DNA of 64,000 nucleotides from Limnoperna fortunei (Eukaryota; Mollusca; Bivalvia; Mytilida; Modiolidae), in the NCBI GenBank assembly GCA_944474755.1, contig OX104114.1:77176623-77240622 (forward strand), given 5' to 3'. This document shows, one piece after another, positions 1 to 11,118 of this stretch (its first letter is position 1; every line of letters begins with the position of its first letter). Position numbers and translations under genes: made by a program. Below the pieces are notes generated by a model. That model saw only the letters and a program-made list of their open reading frames with translations, had not been told where the DNA came from and did no database searches.

Positions 1-884
1 AAAATGTATAGGTCTGCATTAAAATAAGAGTTATTAAACGATGTTTGAGGTATTTGATACTCGTAACTGTTAATTATAATCTCAAATACACATGCACAAC
101 ATTAACTCAAATGACTTAGAGTCAGTTGGAACAATTGTCATCACTTTTCGTCCATCATCCATCGTCCATTGATGTTAAGATGTCCTTACAAAGACTCCAC
201 TTGACATCTTTAACTGGGGGAAGGGAGCCACGATAAGCAATGTTGCATCTTGAGTGCATAATATTTCAAGTCCAGTCTTAACAGATATGTAGTTTGAGGC
301 AAATTATGTTTGTTTTGAAGCACTCGAACACGATTTCTTATTTTGTTTTAATCAAGCGAAAAAATCGAGCCACCAAACCTTTCTAATTGTCTGATTTTTA
401 AAATCTCATGTGAAACTGCAAGTCCAAATGTTTGTAACTTGTTACAAAGATGTTTGTGAGGTTCTCTATAAAGATTGCTTCTTTCATTATTTGGTCTTGA
501 ACTGCGAAAACATGGCAGCCATGGGCAATCCTTGTTTCGGATTAGCTGAAATAAACGAAAACGTTTTCGTTTCAAACCGTTTAAATGTTGTGTAACTTTG
601 TAGTAATTCTCATATCATCTTGATCTAGCAAACATGGTTGTTATGTGGAATTCTTATTTCTGATTGGAATAAAATTAAAATATAATGTCGGAACTACGGA
701 AGTTCAATGCTTCTTGAAGATGTGGTGTACCTTTGAAAATTCCTCATTTTGTGGTACAGACCTTAATTACAGCTTTCCTGTTATGTCAAATTCTTGTTTT
801 GTTTTTAAATCTTCACCTCTGAAAAAACGAACCAGGCCAAATGGAGTGAAACTTTTCTGGAATAAAGTATAGGAGGTCCGTTTC
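1..884. other. AT-rich intergenic DNA, no gene recognised
   Basis: Short open frames occur on both strands, but none has a recognisable domain, splice context or biased codon use. Nothing repetitive stands out until the degenerate edge of the satellite begins near position 885. Confidence 0.5.
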
Positions 885-3800
885 AATATTCCTTATACAC
901 ACTTCTTTAAATATGCTATTTACCCGAAAAATATACTCACACACTATTTTCAGTATTGTATTACACAAATATATTATGTGTACATATATTTGCCACGCAT
1001 GCGTACCCACATATTATGTTAAATAATGTGATCTAAACATGCATATATACACGCACCGTAAAAATAGTGTTATTTCGACATAAAAATACACCCACACACT
1101 GATAAATACTGCGATTTTAACATACAAATATGCCCACGCGCTGTTAAATGATCCTTTGTACATCTATAAATATACCCACACATCCTGTTAAATGCTACTA
1201 TTTTAAAAAAACAAAAATACTCACACACTGTTTACAAAAACAAATATACCCACACACTTTTTACAGAAACAAATATGCACAATCTTTGTTAAATGATGTT
1301 ATTTACAGAAAACAAATATACCCACACACTGTTAAATGCTGCTATTTACAGACAACAAATATACCACACACTGTTTACAGAAATAAATATACTCAGACAC
1401 TGTTTAAAGAAACAAATATACCCACAGAAACAAATATACCCACAGAAACAAATATGCCCACGCACTGTTAAGTGCTGCTATTTAGAGAAACAAATATGCC
1501 CACTCACTGTTAAGTGCTGCTATTTAGAGAAAGAAATATGCCCACGCACTGTTAAGTGCTGCTATTTAGAGAAACAAATATGCCCACTCACTGTTCTGCT
1601 ATTTAGAGAAACAAATATGCCCACGCACTGTTAAGTGATGCTATTTAGAGAAACTAATATGCCCACGCACTGTTAAGTGCTGCTATTTAGAGAAACAAAT
1701 ATGCCCACTCACTGTTCTGCTATTTAGAGAAACAAATATGCCCACGCACTGTTAAGTGCTGCTATTTAGAGAAACAAATATGCCCACTCACTGTTCTGCT
1801 ATTTAGAGAAACAAATATGCCCACGCACTGTTAAGTGCTGCTATTTAGAGAAGCAAATATGCCCACTCACTGTTCTGCTATTTAGAGAAACTAATATGCC
1901 CACTCACTGTTAAGTGATGCTATTTAGAGAAACTAATATGCCCACGCACTGTTAAGTGCTGCTATTTAGAGAAACTAATATGCCAACGCACTGTTTAGTG
2001 CTGCTATTTAGAGAAACAAATATGCCCACTCACTGTTCTGCTATTTAGAGAAAAAAATATGCCCACACACTGTTAAGTGCTGCTATTTAGAGAAACTACC
2101 GGTAATATGCCAACGCACTGTTTAGTGCTGCTATTTAGAGAAACAAATATGCCCACTCACTGTTCTGCTATTTAGAGAAACTAATATGCCCACGCACTGT
2201 TAAGTGCTGCTATTTAGAGAAAGAAATATGCCCACGCACCGTTAAGTGCTGCTATTTAGAGAAACAAATATACCCACGCACCGTTAAGTGCTGCTATTTA
2301 CAGAAACAAATATGCCCACTCACTGTTCTGCTATTTAGAGAAACAAATATGCCCACTCACTGTTCTGCTATTTAGAGAAACTAATATGCCCACGCACTGT
2401 TAAGTGCTGCTATTTAGAGAAAGAAATATGCCCACGCACCGTTAAGTGCTGCTATTTAGAGAAACAAATATGCCCACTCACTGTTCTGCTATTTAGAGAA
2501 ACAAATATGCCCACTCACTGTTCTGCTATTTAGAGAAACTAATATGCCCACGCACTGTTAAGTGCTGCTGTTTAGAGAAAGAAATATGCCCACGCACCGT
2601 TAAGTGCTGCTATTTAGAGAAACAAATATGCCCACGCACCGTTAAGTGCTGCTATTTAGAGAAACAAATATGCCCACACACTGTTCTGCTATTTAGAGAA
2701 ACAAATATGCCCACTCACTGTTCTGCTATTTAGAGAAACTAATATGCCCACGCACTGTTAAGTGCTGCTATTTAGAGAAAGAAATATGCCCACGCACCGT
2801 TAAGTGCTGCTATTTAGAGAAACAAATATGCCCACTCACTGTTCTGCTATTTAGAGATACAAATATGCCCACTCACTGTTCTGCTATTTAGAGAAACTAA
2901 TATGCCCACTCACTGTTAAGTGCTGCTGTTTAGAGAAAGAAATATGCCCACGCACCGTTAAGTGCTGCTATTTAGAGGAACAAATATGCCCACGCACCGT
3001 TAAGTGCTGCTATTTAGAGAAACAAATATGCCCACACACTGTTCTGCTATTTAGAGAAACAAATATGCCCACTCACTGTTCTGCTATTTAGAGAAACTAA
3101 TATGCCCACGCACTGTTAAGTGCTGCTATTTAGAGAAAGAAATATGCCAACGCACTGTTTAGTGCTGCTATTTAGAGAAAGAAATATGCCCACTCACTGT
3201 TCTGCTATTTAGAGAAACAAATATGCCCACTCACTGTTCTGCTATTTAGAGAAACTAATATGCCCACGCACTGTTAAGTGCTGCTATTTAGAGAAAGAAA
3301 TATGCCCACGCACCGTTAAGTGCTGCTATTTAGAGAAACAAATATGCCCACGCACCGTTAAGTGCTGCTATTTAGAGAAACAAATATGCCCACACACTGT
3401 TAAGTGCTGCTATTTAGAGAAACTAATATGCCCACGCACTGTTAAGTGCTGCTATTTAGAGAAACTAATATGCCCACTCACTGTTCTGCTATTTAGAGAA
3501 ACAAATATGCCCACTCACTGTTCTGCTATTTAGAGAAACAAATATGCCCACTCACTGTTCTGCTATTTAGAGAAAGAAATATGCACACGCACTGTTAAGT
3601 GCTGCTATTAAGAGAAAATAATATGCCCACTCCTGTTAAGTGCTGCTATTTAGAGAAACAAATATGCCCACACACTGTTTAGTGCTACTTTTTACAGACA
3701 AAATATACAAACACACTTTAATAGAAACAAATACCCACAGAAACAAATATACCCACGCACTGTTAAGTGCTGCTATTTAGAGAAACAAATATGCCCACAC

Positions 3801-4660
3801 ACTGTTAAGTGCTACTATTTACAGAAAATATACCCACACATTGTTTAAAGAAACAATTATATCAACACGCTTTTAACGCTACTATTTACAAAAAAATATA
3901 CACATACTTTTAAAAATATACCCACGTACGTGTAAAATGTTGTCTTTTTAAGCACACACATTTACACACACACTCTTAGTTTTTGCTATTTACACATTCA
4001 ACTACACACTTACTTTACACATACAAAAATACCCATACACTATGTCAAACACACTGTCGTTTTTAATCACTACTCAGAACAACCATGGTGAAACTCTGTT
4101 ATTATACACATAAACATCATATTAAACCATTAAATATTAAATTAAAAGTTTTATTTCTTTGCATAGCTAACGAACCAGATTTTCTAACAATCGTCAATAT
4201 ACAATTTGTTTATATCTTTTCTGGATGTTTACCATACTGTTGGCGGCATTGATATTTATACCCACCCCTTATGTGTTTACCTTTCCGGTCTCATTAACCC
4301 TTGTGGCCTTTATGATACCTGTGCTGCTATTTAGAGAAACAAATATGCCCACTCACTGATCTGCTATTTAGAGAAACTAATATGCCCACGCAATGTTAAG
4401 TGCTGCTATTTACAGAAAATATACCCACACATTGTTTAAAGAAACAATTATATCAACACGCTTTTAACGCTACTATTTACAAAAAAATATACACATACTT
4501 TTAAAAATATACCCACGTACGTGTAAAATGTTGTCTTTTTAAGCACACACATTTACACACACACTCTTAGTTTTTGCTATTTACACATTCAACTACACAC
4601 TTACTTTACACATACAAAAATACCCATACACTATGTCAAACACACTGTCGTTTTTAATCA
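885..4660 (+). repeat. Satellite of 42-bp and 37-bp monomers
   Basis: The monomer carries the core TGCTATTTAGAGAAACAAAT followed by ATGCCCACGCAC. Two length classes alternate: 42 bp with TGTTAAGTGCTGC, and 37 bp in which the AAGTG is missing (TGTTCTGC). The homogeneous core spans about 1475-3660. On both sides (about 885-1470 and 3660-4060) the units become progressively more divergent but keep the 'ATACCCACACACTGTT' pattern. Three consecutive open frames called across it are artefacts of the periodicity and should not be treated as genes. Part of the right edge is copied again at 4321-4660 by a larger duplication. Confidence 0.95.
2178..3251 (+). repeat. 358-bp higher-order repeat within the satellite
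   Basis: The marker variant AAACTAATATG occurs at 2178, 2378, 2536, 2736, 2894, 3094 and 3252. The spacings are 200, 158, 200, 158, 200 and 158 bp. This gives three exact 358-bp multimers, each a fixed order of 42-bp and 37-bp monomers distinguished by AAAC versus AAAG and CACTG versus CACCG variants. This is the classic higher-order structure made by recent unequal exchange of multimer blocks. Confidence 0.9.
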
Positions 4661-4911
4661 CTACTCAGAACAACCATGGTGAAACTCTGTTATTATACAC
4701 ATAAACATCATATTAAACCATTAAATATTAAATTAACAGTTTTATTTCTTTGCATAGCTAACGAACCAGATTTTCTAACAATCGTCAATATACAATTTGT
4801 TTATATCTTTTCTGGATGTTTACCATACTGTTGGTGGCATTGATATTTACATCCACCCCTTATGTGTTTACCTTTCCGGTCTCATTAACCCTTGTGGCCT
4901 TTATGATACCT
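3730..4911 (+). repeat. Direct tandem duplication, 591-bp period
   Basis: The segment ending TTATGATACCT at 4310-4320 is repeated with the same ending at 4901-4911, and internal landmarks (for example TACCCACACATTG at 3831 and 4422) are offset by exactly 591 bp. Each copy contains the degenerate satellite edge plus about 260 bp of non-satellite DNA. The copies differ at only a few visible bases, so the duplication is younger than the satellite decay it contains. Confidence 0.9.
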
Positions 4912-5083
4912 AATTTATTACCAATTTCTTATTTGTATATTTCTAATGATTTAAGGTACAATACAACGACAAAATGTCACGCATGAAAATCATTTTAAAC
5001 GTTGTTGTAATATTGGGACAACAGCTTGAAATCTGTGTGAATATTTAAGATGAGCTTATGAAATCCGACGATGTTGTGCACAT

Positions 5084-5821
5084 AATATATCCACTGAATC
5101 TACTGCAATAGATTTTTATAATAAAGGATTAAAAGCTTATTTTAAATTCCGTAAATGTTTTGAAGGAAACAAACCCAAGATAAAAACTTTAATACACGTG
5201 TTTGATCATACTGTCAAACCAGTACTTCTCTATGGGAGTGAAATTTGGGGTCTTTTCCCTGGTAAAAAACTGTTAGCAAAGACCGATTCCTTTTTTGATA
5301 AACTTTGTAAAAATCTTAAGATTGAAAATATTCACAGACAGTTTTGTAAATATGTGTTAGAAGTACCAAAGCGTGCATCTAATTCTGCAGTTATGGGAGA
5401 ACTTGGGAGGTATCCATTATATATAGATGTTGTTATTAATATGATAAACTATTTTATAAGACTACATAATTGTAAGGATAATGAGGAACTACTGCCAAAT
5501 GCTCTTTCATTATCCAAAGAATTATTTGAAAATGGAAAACACTCATGGTATAGTAGCATTAATGCACTTCTTTCATACCTTGACATTAACATTAAAACAT
5601 TATTTCAACCTAAACTCAATATTAAGAAATTTATTTTTAACAAATTGAAAATTAAATATGAATTTATTTGGCATCAGGAACTATTTAGAGACAACCCGAC
5701 AGAGGGCAAGGGAAACAAACTTCGTACATATAGACTATTTAAAAACATCTTTAAATTTGAAAACTATTTAATAATTGGAAACTATGATCATGAGATGGAC
5801 CAATGGGCCAGAAACTTTTAA
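5084..5821 (+). pseudogene. 5'-truncated non-LTR retrotransposon (LINE), RT C-terminal region
   Basis: An open frame with no credible initiator runs from about 5084 and stops at 5821. It encodes the post-catalytic end of a LINE reverse transcriptase. The diagnostic stretch is 'KTLIHVFDHTVKPVLLYGSE', ending in IWG, which corresponds to the thumb/connection block (xLYGSExW) seen downstream of the YADD motif in many animal LINEs. It is followed by 'CKYVLEVPKRASNSAVMGEL', also typical of this region. The palm with its catalytic aspartates and the endonuclease are absent, so the copy is inactive. The last dozen or so codons are supplied by the first unit of the following 70-bp tandem array. Clade cannot be assigned from this fragment. 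Confidence 0.8.
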
Positions 5822-6862
5822 CGACACCAGTTTCATAGGTACGGACTTTGTTTGACATAATAAGATGGACCAATGGGTAGGAAACTTTTAACGACACCTG
5901 CTTCATTGGTACGGACATTGTTTGAGATCATGAGATGGACCATTGGGTCGGAAACTCTTACCGACACCAGCTTTATTGGTACGGACATTGTTTTACATCA
6001 TGAGATGGACTATTGGGAGGGAAACTCTTAACGACACCAGCTTCATAGGTACGGACATTGTTTGACATCATGAGATGGACCAATGGTTCAGAAACTTTTA
6101 ACGACACCAGTTTCATAGGTACGGACTTTGTTTGAAATAATAAGATGGACCAATGGGTAGGAAACTTTTAACAAAACCTGCTTCATTGGTACGGACATTG
6201 TTTGAGATCATGAGATGGACCATTGGGTCTGAAACTCTTACCGACACCAGCTTTATTGGTACGGACATTGTTTGACATCATGAGATGGACTATTGGGCCG
6301 GAAACTTTTAACGACACCAACTTCATAGGTACGGACATTGTTTGACATCATGAGATGGACCATTGGGCCGGAAACTTTTAAAGACACCAGCTTCATAGGT
6401 ACGAACATAGTTTGACATCATGAGATGAACCATTGGGCCAGAAACTTTTAAAGACACCAGCTTCATAGGTACGGACATTGTTTGATGTCATGAGATGGAT
6501 CATTGGGCCGGAAACTTTTAAAGACACCAGCTTCATAGGTACGAACATTGTTTGACATCATGAGATGGACCATTGGGCCAGAAACTTTTAACGACACCAG
6601 CTTCATACGGACATTGTTTGACATCATGAGATGGACCATTGGACCAGAAACTTTTAGAGACACCAGCTTCATAGGTACGGACATTGTTTGACATCATGAG
6701 ATGGACCATTGAGCCGAAACTTTTAACGACACCAACTTCATACGGACATTGTCTGACATCATGAGATGGACCATTGGGCCAGAAATTTTTTAAGACACCA
6801 GCTTCATAGGTACGGACATTGTTTGACATCATGAGAAGGACAATTGGGCCGGAAACTTTTAA
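5786..6862 (+). repeat. 70-bp minisatellite, about 15 copies
   Basis: The unit begins GATGGACCATTGGGCCGGAA and continues through ACGACACCAGCTTCATAGG and ACGGACATTGTTTGACATCA. Copies vary by substitutions and small deletions (for example loss of 'TAGGT' before ACGGAC). Long minus-strand open frames across it are repeat translations, not genes. The first unit overlaps the end of the LINE frame, so the array grew from the LINE's 3' sequence. Confidence 0.92.
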
Positions 6863-8119
6863 TCATATGGGTTGGATCTTTAACGTGTAAAGAGCTTAAC
6901 ACTCTCCAAACATCTCATCCATTTTGGTTCGCTGCCAGGCTTTATGAAGTATAACCTGACTATTACCAGTAGGGATAGCATCCTCTGTCTGCCAACCGTA
7001 GAAACTCTAAGGACCTATGTGGTTAAAGCTCTTGTTATCATCTTAGTTTGCCGACAACTTATAGGTCAATTAGAATATTTGAGCCAAAACTAAGCACAAC
7101 TTGAAGATTCGCTATATATTTGAACAAATGGCAACAACCGGCTTTAGAAACTATTCAGTCCACTGCAATTAATTTTTAAACCCAAGCATAAGATTTTATT
7201 TTGTTGTTATTTAGTTAGCACTTGTCGACTTAGTCTATATATATCGATTATTTGTTTACGTGAATGACCGATATTATACTGAATCACATACATATCAAGG
7301 GTGCCAGTCGACAGATCAAAGTGTCCGTCGTTTAAAGCCTGTCAACCTTTTGACATTTTAACAAATGGATAATGTAGAAATTACCAATACACGAATTTAC
7401 AAATATTCCTGTCGTAAAAGATAATAACATAAAATTTAGGAACTATGATTTATTTGATATTTGTATTATAATAAACGGTTTTCATATCGTAGCTATTATG
7501 ATACGGACATATTAATTGGCACGGAATGATATTTTTAAACGCATCATCAAAAATGAAAAATGGAAACTGTTGTTCTACCTATATAAACGTTCACGTAAAA
7601 CAGATTTTATCTTTGATCTATCATCATGAAAAGTTTGAATTAAAAATGAGTAATCGATAATTCTGTTCTCATGATATTTTTTAACCTTGTAATTAGGTTC
7701 GTTTTTTTTTTGCTAATTTAGTCAATAACCAGCATCGAACCAAATTAAAATTTTTATTAGGACAAAAATCTTCTAAGAACAAATAATGTATCTTATAAGT
7801 AACAAACAAGCAAACATAACGAGCTGAAAGCAATCAGATCATTTTCCCACAAGTTCTAGCAGTAGTTGCATGATTGGTGTCGTTCGCAATGACGTATATA
7901 TTTTCCTTTGAAATTGTGTTTCATATTTTTGTGACAAATGACTAAAAAAGCGCACTCTATACTACCAAAATATACCACCAATCAAAACTCAAGTTTCACG
8001 TATGAAATCAGTCGCATAATAACTGTTTATCAAAATGGTTCACTTTACATAGGTGATGCTTGTATTGAATTTATATTGTTTGTTTATTGTTTTAACGCCA
8101 ATTTTTCAGTTATACTATG
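6863..8119. other. AT-rich intergenic DNA
   Basis: No domain-bearing frame, tandem repeat or inverted repeat was noticed. The 65-codon plus-strand frame at 7938-8135 shows no recognisable features and runs into a SINE. Confidence 0.4.
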
Positions 8120-8315
8120 CTGTCCAGTTGTTTAGGGGAGGTCCGGAGAACTTGTAGAAATCTCCTGACCTTAGGTGGGAAAACTGACAATCCTTGCCAA
8201 ATAAGATTGGTATTGAGCACACCCTGCATGCATGCAATGAGACTCGAACCCTCAACATCAGTGACGAGAGGCACTAGTTGACTCCTACACTGACTACCTG
8301 GCCAACGATTCCTTT
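8120..8315 (-). mobile_element. tRNA-derived SINE, diverged copy
   Basis: Read on the minus strand it has a B-box-like 'GGGTTCGAGTCTCAT' and the family body leading to a 'CCTAAACAACTGGACAGC' tail region. It aligns with the better copies at 9828, 35600 and 54302 (shared 'GGCAATCCTTG', 'AAGATTGG', 'ACACCCTGC'). It is strongly mutated and lacks the (CAAA)n tail. Confidence 0.75.
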
Positions 8316-8651
8316 GTGAATCTATATATGACAACGTTTTAATTAAAATCTTGAGCACCTAAGTTTGATGAAATGGTATAAACTACTAGGTATATGAATT
8401 AAAACAGTTTACAACAACGAAGCCATTTAACGTGTTTGTATAGTATGTTTTCATTTACATTGTATTACCCGTTCAGGCATAGAAAGTTGTTGAAAAAAAA
8501 TATATGACCATGATATGACCACTCGGTGCAAAAAGAACAAAGTTCAATGCTTCAACAGTGTGACTTTGTTTATTATAGGATAAAATCGGACACCATGCAA
8601 GAACCCTGACCTTGTGAACCGCAGAAATATCGAGTGCACCTGTCAAGGTTC

Positions 8652-9304
8652 AGTCCCACTACACCGCATAGCGTTAACGGACGCCAAACGCAAAATGCGG
8701 CTGAAAGTTATCCGGTGATGAAAAGCATTTCCCGCTGCTGCTGCTCGGTGCTCTCATGATCGCTGTACGGGGCGCATAAAACGTGCAAAACGCACAAAGA
8801 CCGAACGATCAACGCACATATACTGGATGAACGACGTACAGTTAACGGACTTCAACGTACTAGTAACGAATTTGTACCGCACAAAACGTAAACGCATCGC
8901 ATGAAGAACTGACAAAACGTTCTTTGAACTTTTAACTCGTTTAACTTACGTTACATCCGCTGCATGTCCGTTAGTAGTCCGGCCGTAAATCAGGTCCACC
9001 GGGCAAGAACGGACTCGAACCGGACAAGTACAGAATAAGGAACGTACGAGTAACGAACAAAACGCATACCAGCGCATGGTTACCGTACATCTGACGGACA
9101 ACTTTATCCGGTGCTGTACGTTCCAAATTTTGAACATGTTCAAAACTTTCCACCGAACGGAACGAACACCGCTGGACATCGCCGGACAAGAAGCGCAAAC
9201 ACCGCATGATAAACGGAAAAGAAACGCATGCGAACGGACATGGACGGATTAAAAATTTTGTTATGCGTTGGACGTCCGTTAACGCTATACGGTGTAGTGT
9301 GACT
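8652..9304. mobile_element. CpG-rich MITE with 40-bp terminal inverted repeats
   Basis: The left end AGTCCCACTACACCGCATAG (8652) and the right end, read in reverse complement, AGTCACACTACACCGTATAG (from 9304) continue into GCGTTAACGGACG on both sides. About 40 bp are inverted with four mismatches. The 653-bp interior is unusually rich in CpG and in AACGGAC/ACGTAC words and contrasts sharply with the AT-rich flanks. No transposase frame is present; the three minus-strand open frames are low-credibility. The CACTA-like terminus suggests, but does not establish, a CACTA/Chapaev-type superfamily. No clear target-site duplication was found. Confidence 0.85.
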
Positions 9305-9827
9305 AAGAAAACTATTCCATGAAAACATAGACAAGAATGCAATAAACATTGATATCACAGTTAATATTAATAATTAAAATAAAATCTAATTCGCGTTATC
9401 ACAGTAGATAATCTGTAAGATCTTTATAAATCGTTATAAAAGACAAAATAATTCGTAAAGTACAAATCTTCAATAATATGCTCTGCTCTCCAAAAATAGA
9501 TTATATCCCGCTTTCGTCTACATTTACGTTTTGTTGGCTTTGATATTAAACGGCTGTAAGGTTTTACGGGTCAAACAAACCATAAGGTTCTGGCTTTACA
9601 TTCTGGCAGCACTTTCCGTTTGATCATGATATATACAGAATATATAGGATTTCTACTGACCACATGGCCACCTGGTACTGTTCTGATACGATCTGTCGAA
9701 TAATAATAGTGTTTTGCTATATCTTTCTTCAAATGTGACGACTATAACATAAGTCAAAACGTTAAACATTGCTTTAGGTTTTGTTACGTATATACGTATA
9801 CGTTGATGACATCATTTTTTTTTTGTT

Positions 9828-10070
9828 CGAATGGTGTTTTAACGTCACTTTGAGCAATTTTTCAGCCATATCATCGCGTAAATTTATTCATGAGAACCCG
9901 GAGAAAACTTCCGACTTGCGGTAGGAAACCTGGCAATCCCTGTCAATTATTATAAGATTGTAGTCGAGTACACCCTGCCCGCGGTGAGACTCGAACCCAC
10001 AACCTCAGTGTTGACAGACCTGGTTATTAATAGTAGGTGACTACCTTAACCACTCGGCCACCGAAGCCCC
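9828..10070 (-). mobile_element. tRNA-derived SINE, near full length
   Basis: On the minus strand it starts GGGGCTTCGGTGGCCGAGTG with an intact A-box-like GGCCGAGTGGTTAAGG, then a B box GGGTTCGAGTCTCAC. The conserved body (TTTTCTCCGGG) and the tail TGAAAAATTGCTCAAAGTGA with 'CGTTAAAACACC' follow. It has a pol III promoter and tRNA (Ser/Leu-type) head organisation. It is flanked by ordinary AT-rich DNA, and the tRNA look of the head does not make it a tRNA gene. Confidence 0.88.
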
Positions 10071-10140
10071 ATCCATTAAAATGTAGAAGGTTTACAGATT
10101 GAATGACTTAACGTTTTATCTATTCCTCTCTATACAAGGT

Positions 10141-10460
10141 CTACACTGTTAAAACAAGTGTTAATCATTTAACACATTTATGAACACCTTACCAATAACA
10201 CTTAATTAACACGTTAAAGTGTATATAAAATAACATGTTAGGCTTTTAACATTCTGTAATGTTAATATAATAACGCATATGTGAAAGACTAAACACATGT
10301 GTTATCGAAATAACATGTTAATGTGTGTATAGAAAAACATGTTACACGTTAAAATGGCCAATAACACTTAATTAACACATTAACTGTGTTAATAAATGGA
10401 ATGTGTTAATAACTTAACACTGTGTTATAACCTAGTGTTACACAAATAACATGTTAATCA
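10141..10460. repeat. Subterminal TAACATGTTA palindrome cluster
   Basis: TAACATGTTA or near-identical words recur near 10231, 10310, 10328 and 10446, mixed with AACACTTAATTAACAC and TGTGTTAATA words. Matching words occur at the other end of the element (13.56-13.64 and 13.93-14.07 kb). The palindromes could be transposase binding sites; this is inference. Confidence 0.7.
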
Positions 10461-10703
10461 ATGTAGGAAACAAATAATGACAAAGGTGGAAGATTTGTGG
10501 GATAGGGCTAGGCCATCAAATAGCAGAACTAAACAAGAAAAACTAAGGTTTAAACTATCAGAATTCATGAAACATGACTTAAAAGGTCGTTGCTTTCAAA
10601 TGTGGACAAAAACACCCACAGTATCTTTGATCTTCTGCTCTTGATAGTTATTTTGTGATATTTCTTGTTTAAACAAAGACAAAAATATCTGATACCTTTA
10701 ATT

Positions 10704-11042
10704 TTACCTATACTGATAGTCATATATCATAATAACAAACAGATCATATACATCTAAAACACAAAACACTACATGTACATTGGAAATGTTAGATGTTTCA
10801 GTCCAATTTGCAAGCAGCTTAATGTCCGAGTAAGAAAACACAACACCAATAAATGAATGTACACAGTCGTGATTCTTGTAATTGTTTTTCATTTCTTCTT
10901 GACAGTTTATCTGTGAACTTAATCCAGTTGTTGGCTTTATTTTGGTATAAGGATCACTGTCCAGAAAAATTAACACTTTAGGTGCCTCCTTCTCATCAGT
11001 CCTGAACATTTTTTCCTCGAGTTGATCTACACTGTGAATATC
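10704..11042 (-). CDS. Candidate 3'-terminal exon inside the TIR element, unknown product
   Basis: On the minus strand an acceptor-like ATTACAG at 11043-11049 is followed by an open frame beginning DIHSVDQLEEKMFRTDEKEA and ending at a stop at 10704 (112 codons). Composition is protein-like (charged and polar, few runs) for about the first 80 residues, then it becomes hydrophobic and AT-driven, so the real end may be earlier. No family is recognised. Joined directly to the upstream candidate exon at 12388-12490 the phase does not match. Either an acceptor a few bases inside (GTGTAG at about 11027) is used, an exon is missing, or the gene is decayed. Confidence 0.35.
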   Translation of the reverse strand, partial: DIHSVDQLEEKMFRTDEKEAPKVLIFLDSDPYTKIKPTTGLSSQINCQEEMKNNYKNHDCVHSFIGVVFSYSDIKLLANWTETSNISNVHVVFCVLDVYDLFVIMIYDYQYR

Positions 11043-11118
11043 CTGTAATTTACAATATAAAAGCAATAAATAAATATGTCAGACAGCAGTGTTAAAAAAT
11101 GACTATTAAACAATTTTT

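Noticed and set aside
1148..1634. Two overlapping 107- and 113-codon ORFs (Cys/Thr/Tyr-rich)
   Set aside because: They are translations of the satellite in two frames with no independent support.
1475..3660. CRISPR-like alternation of repeats and spacers
   Set aside because: The 'spacers' are themselves repeat sequence, monomers abut head to tail, and the genome is eukaryotic; it is a satellite.
6463..6832. Minus-strand repeat ORFs of 73 and 99 codons
   Set aside because: They are translations of the 70-bp minisatellite, with overlapping frames and periodic residues.
8946..9358. Three overlapping minus-strand ORFs (up to 123 codons)
   Set aside because: They lie within and across the end of the CpG-rich MITE, where stop codons are rare because of composition; no domain seen.
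9783..9805. TACGTATATACGTATACGTT palindrome-like run
   Set aside because: Short alternating TACG/TA simple sequence; no stem-loop longer than expected for such composition.
9960..10065. Possible functional tRNA-Ser/Leu gene
   Set aside because: The tRNA-like part is the head of a SINE with family body and tail, present in several copies in this window.
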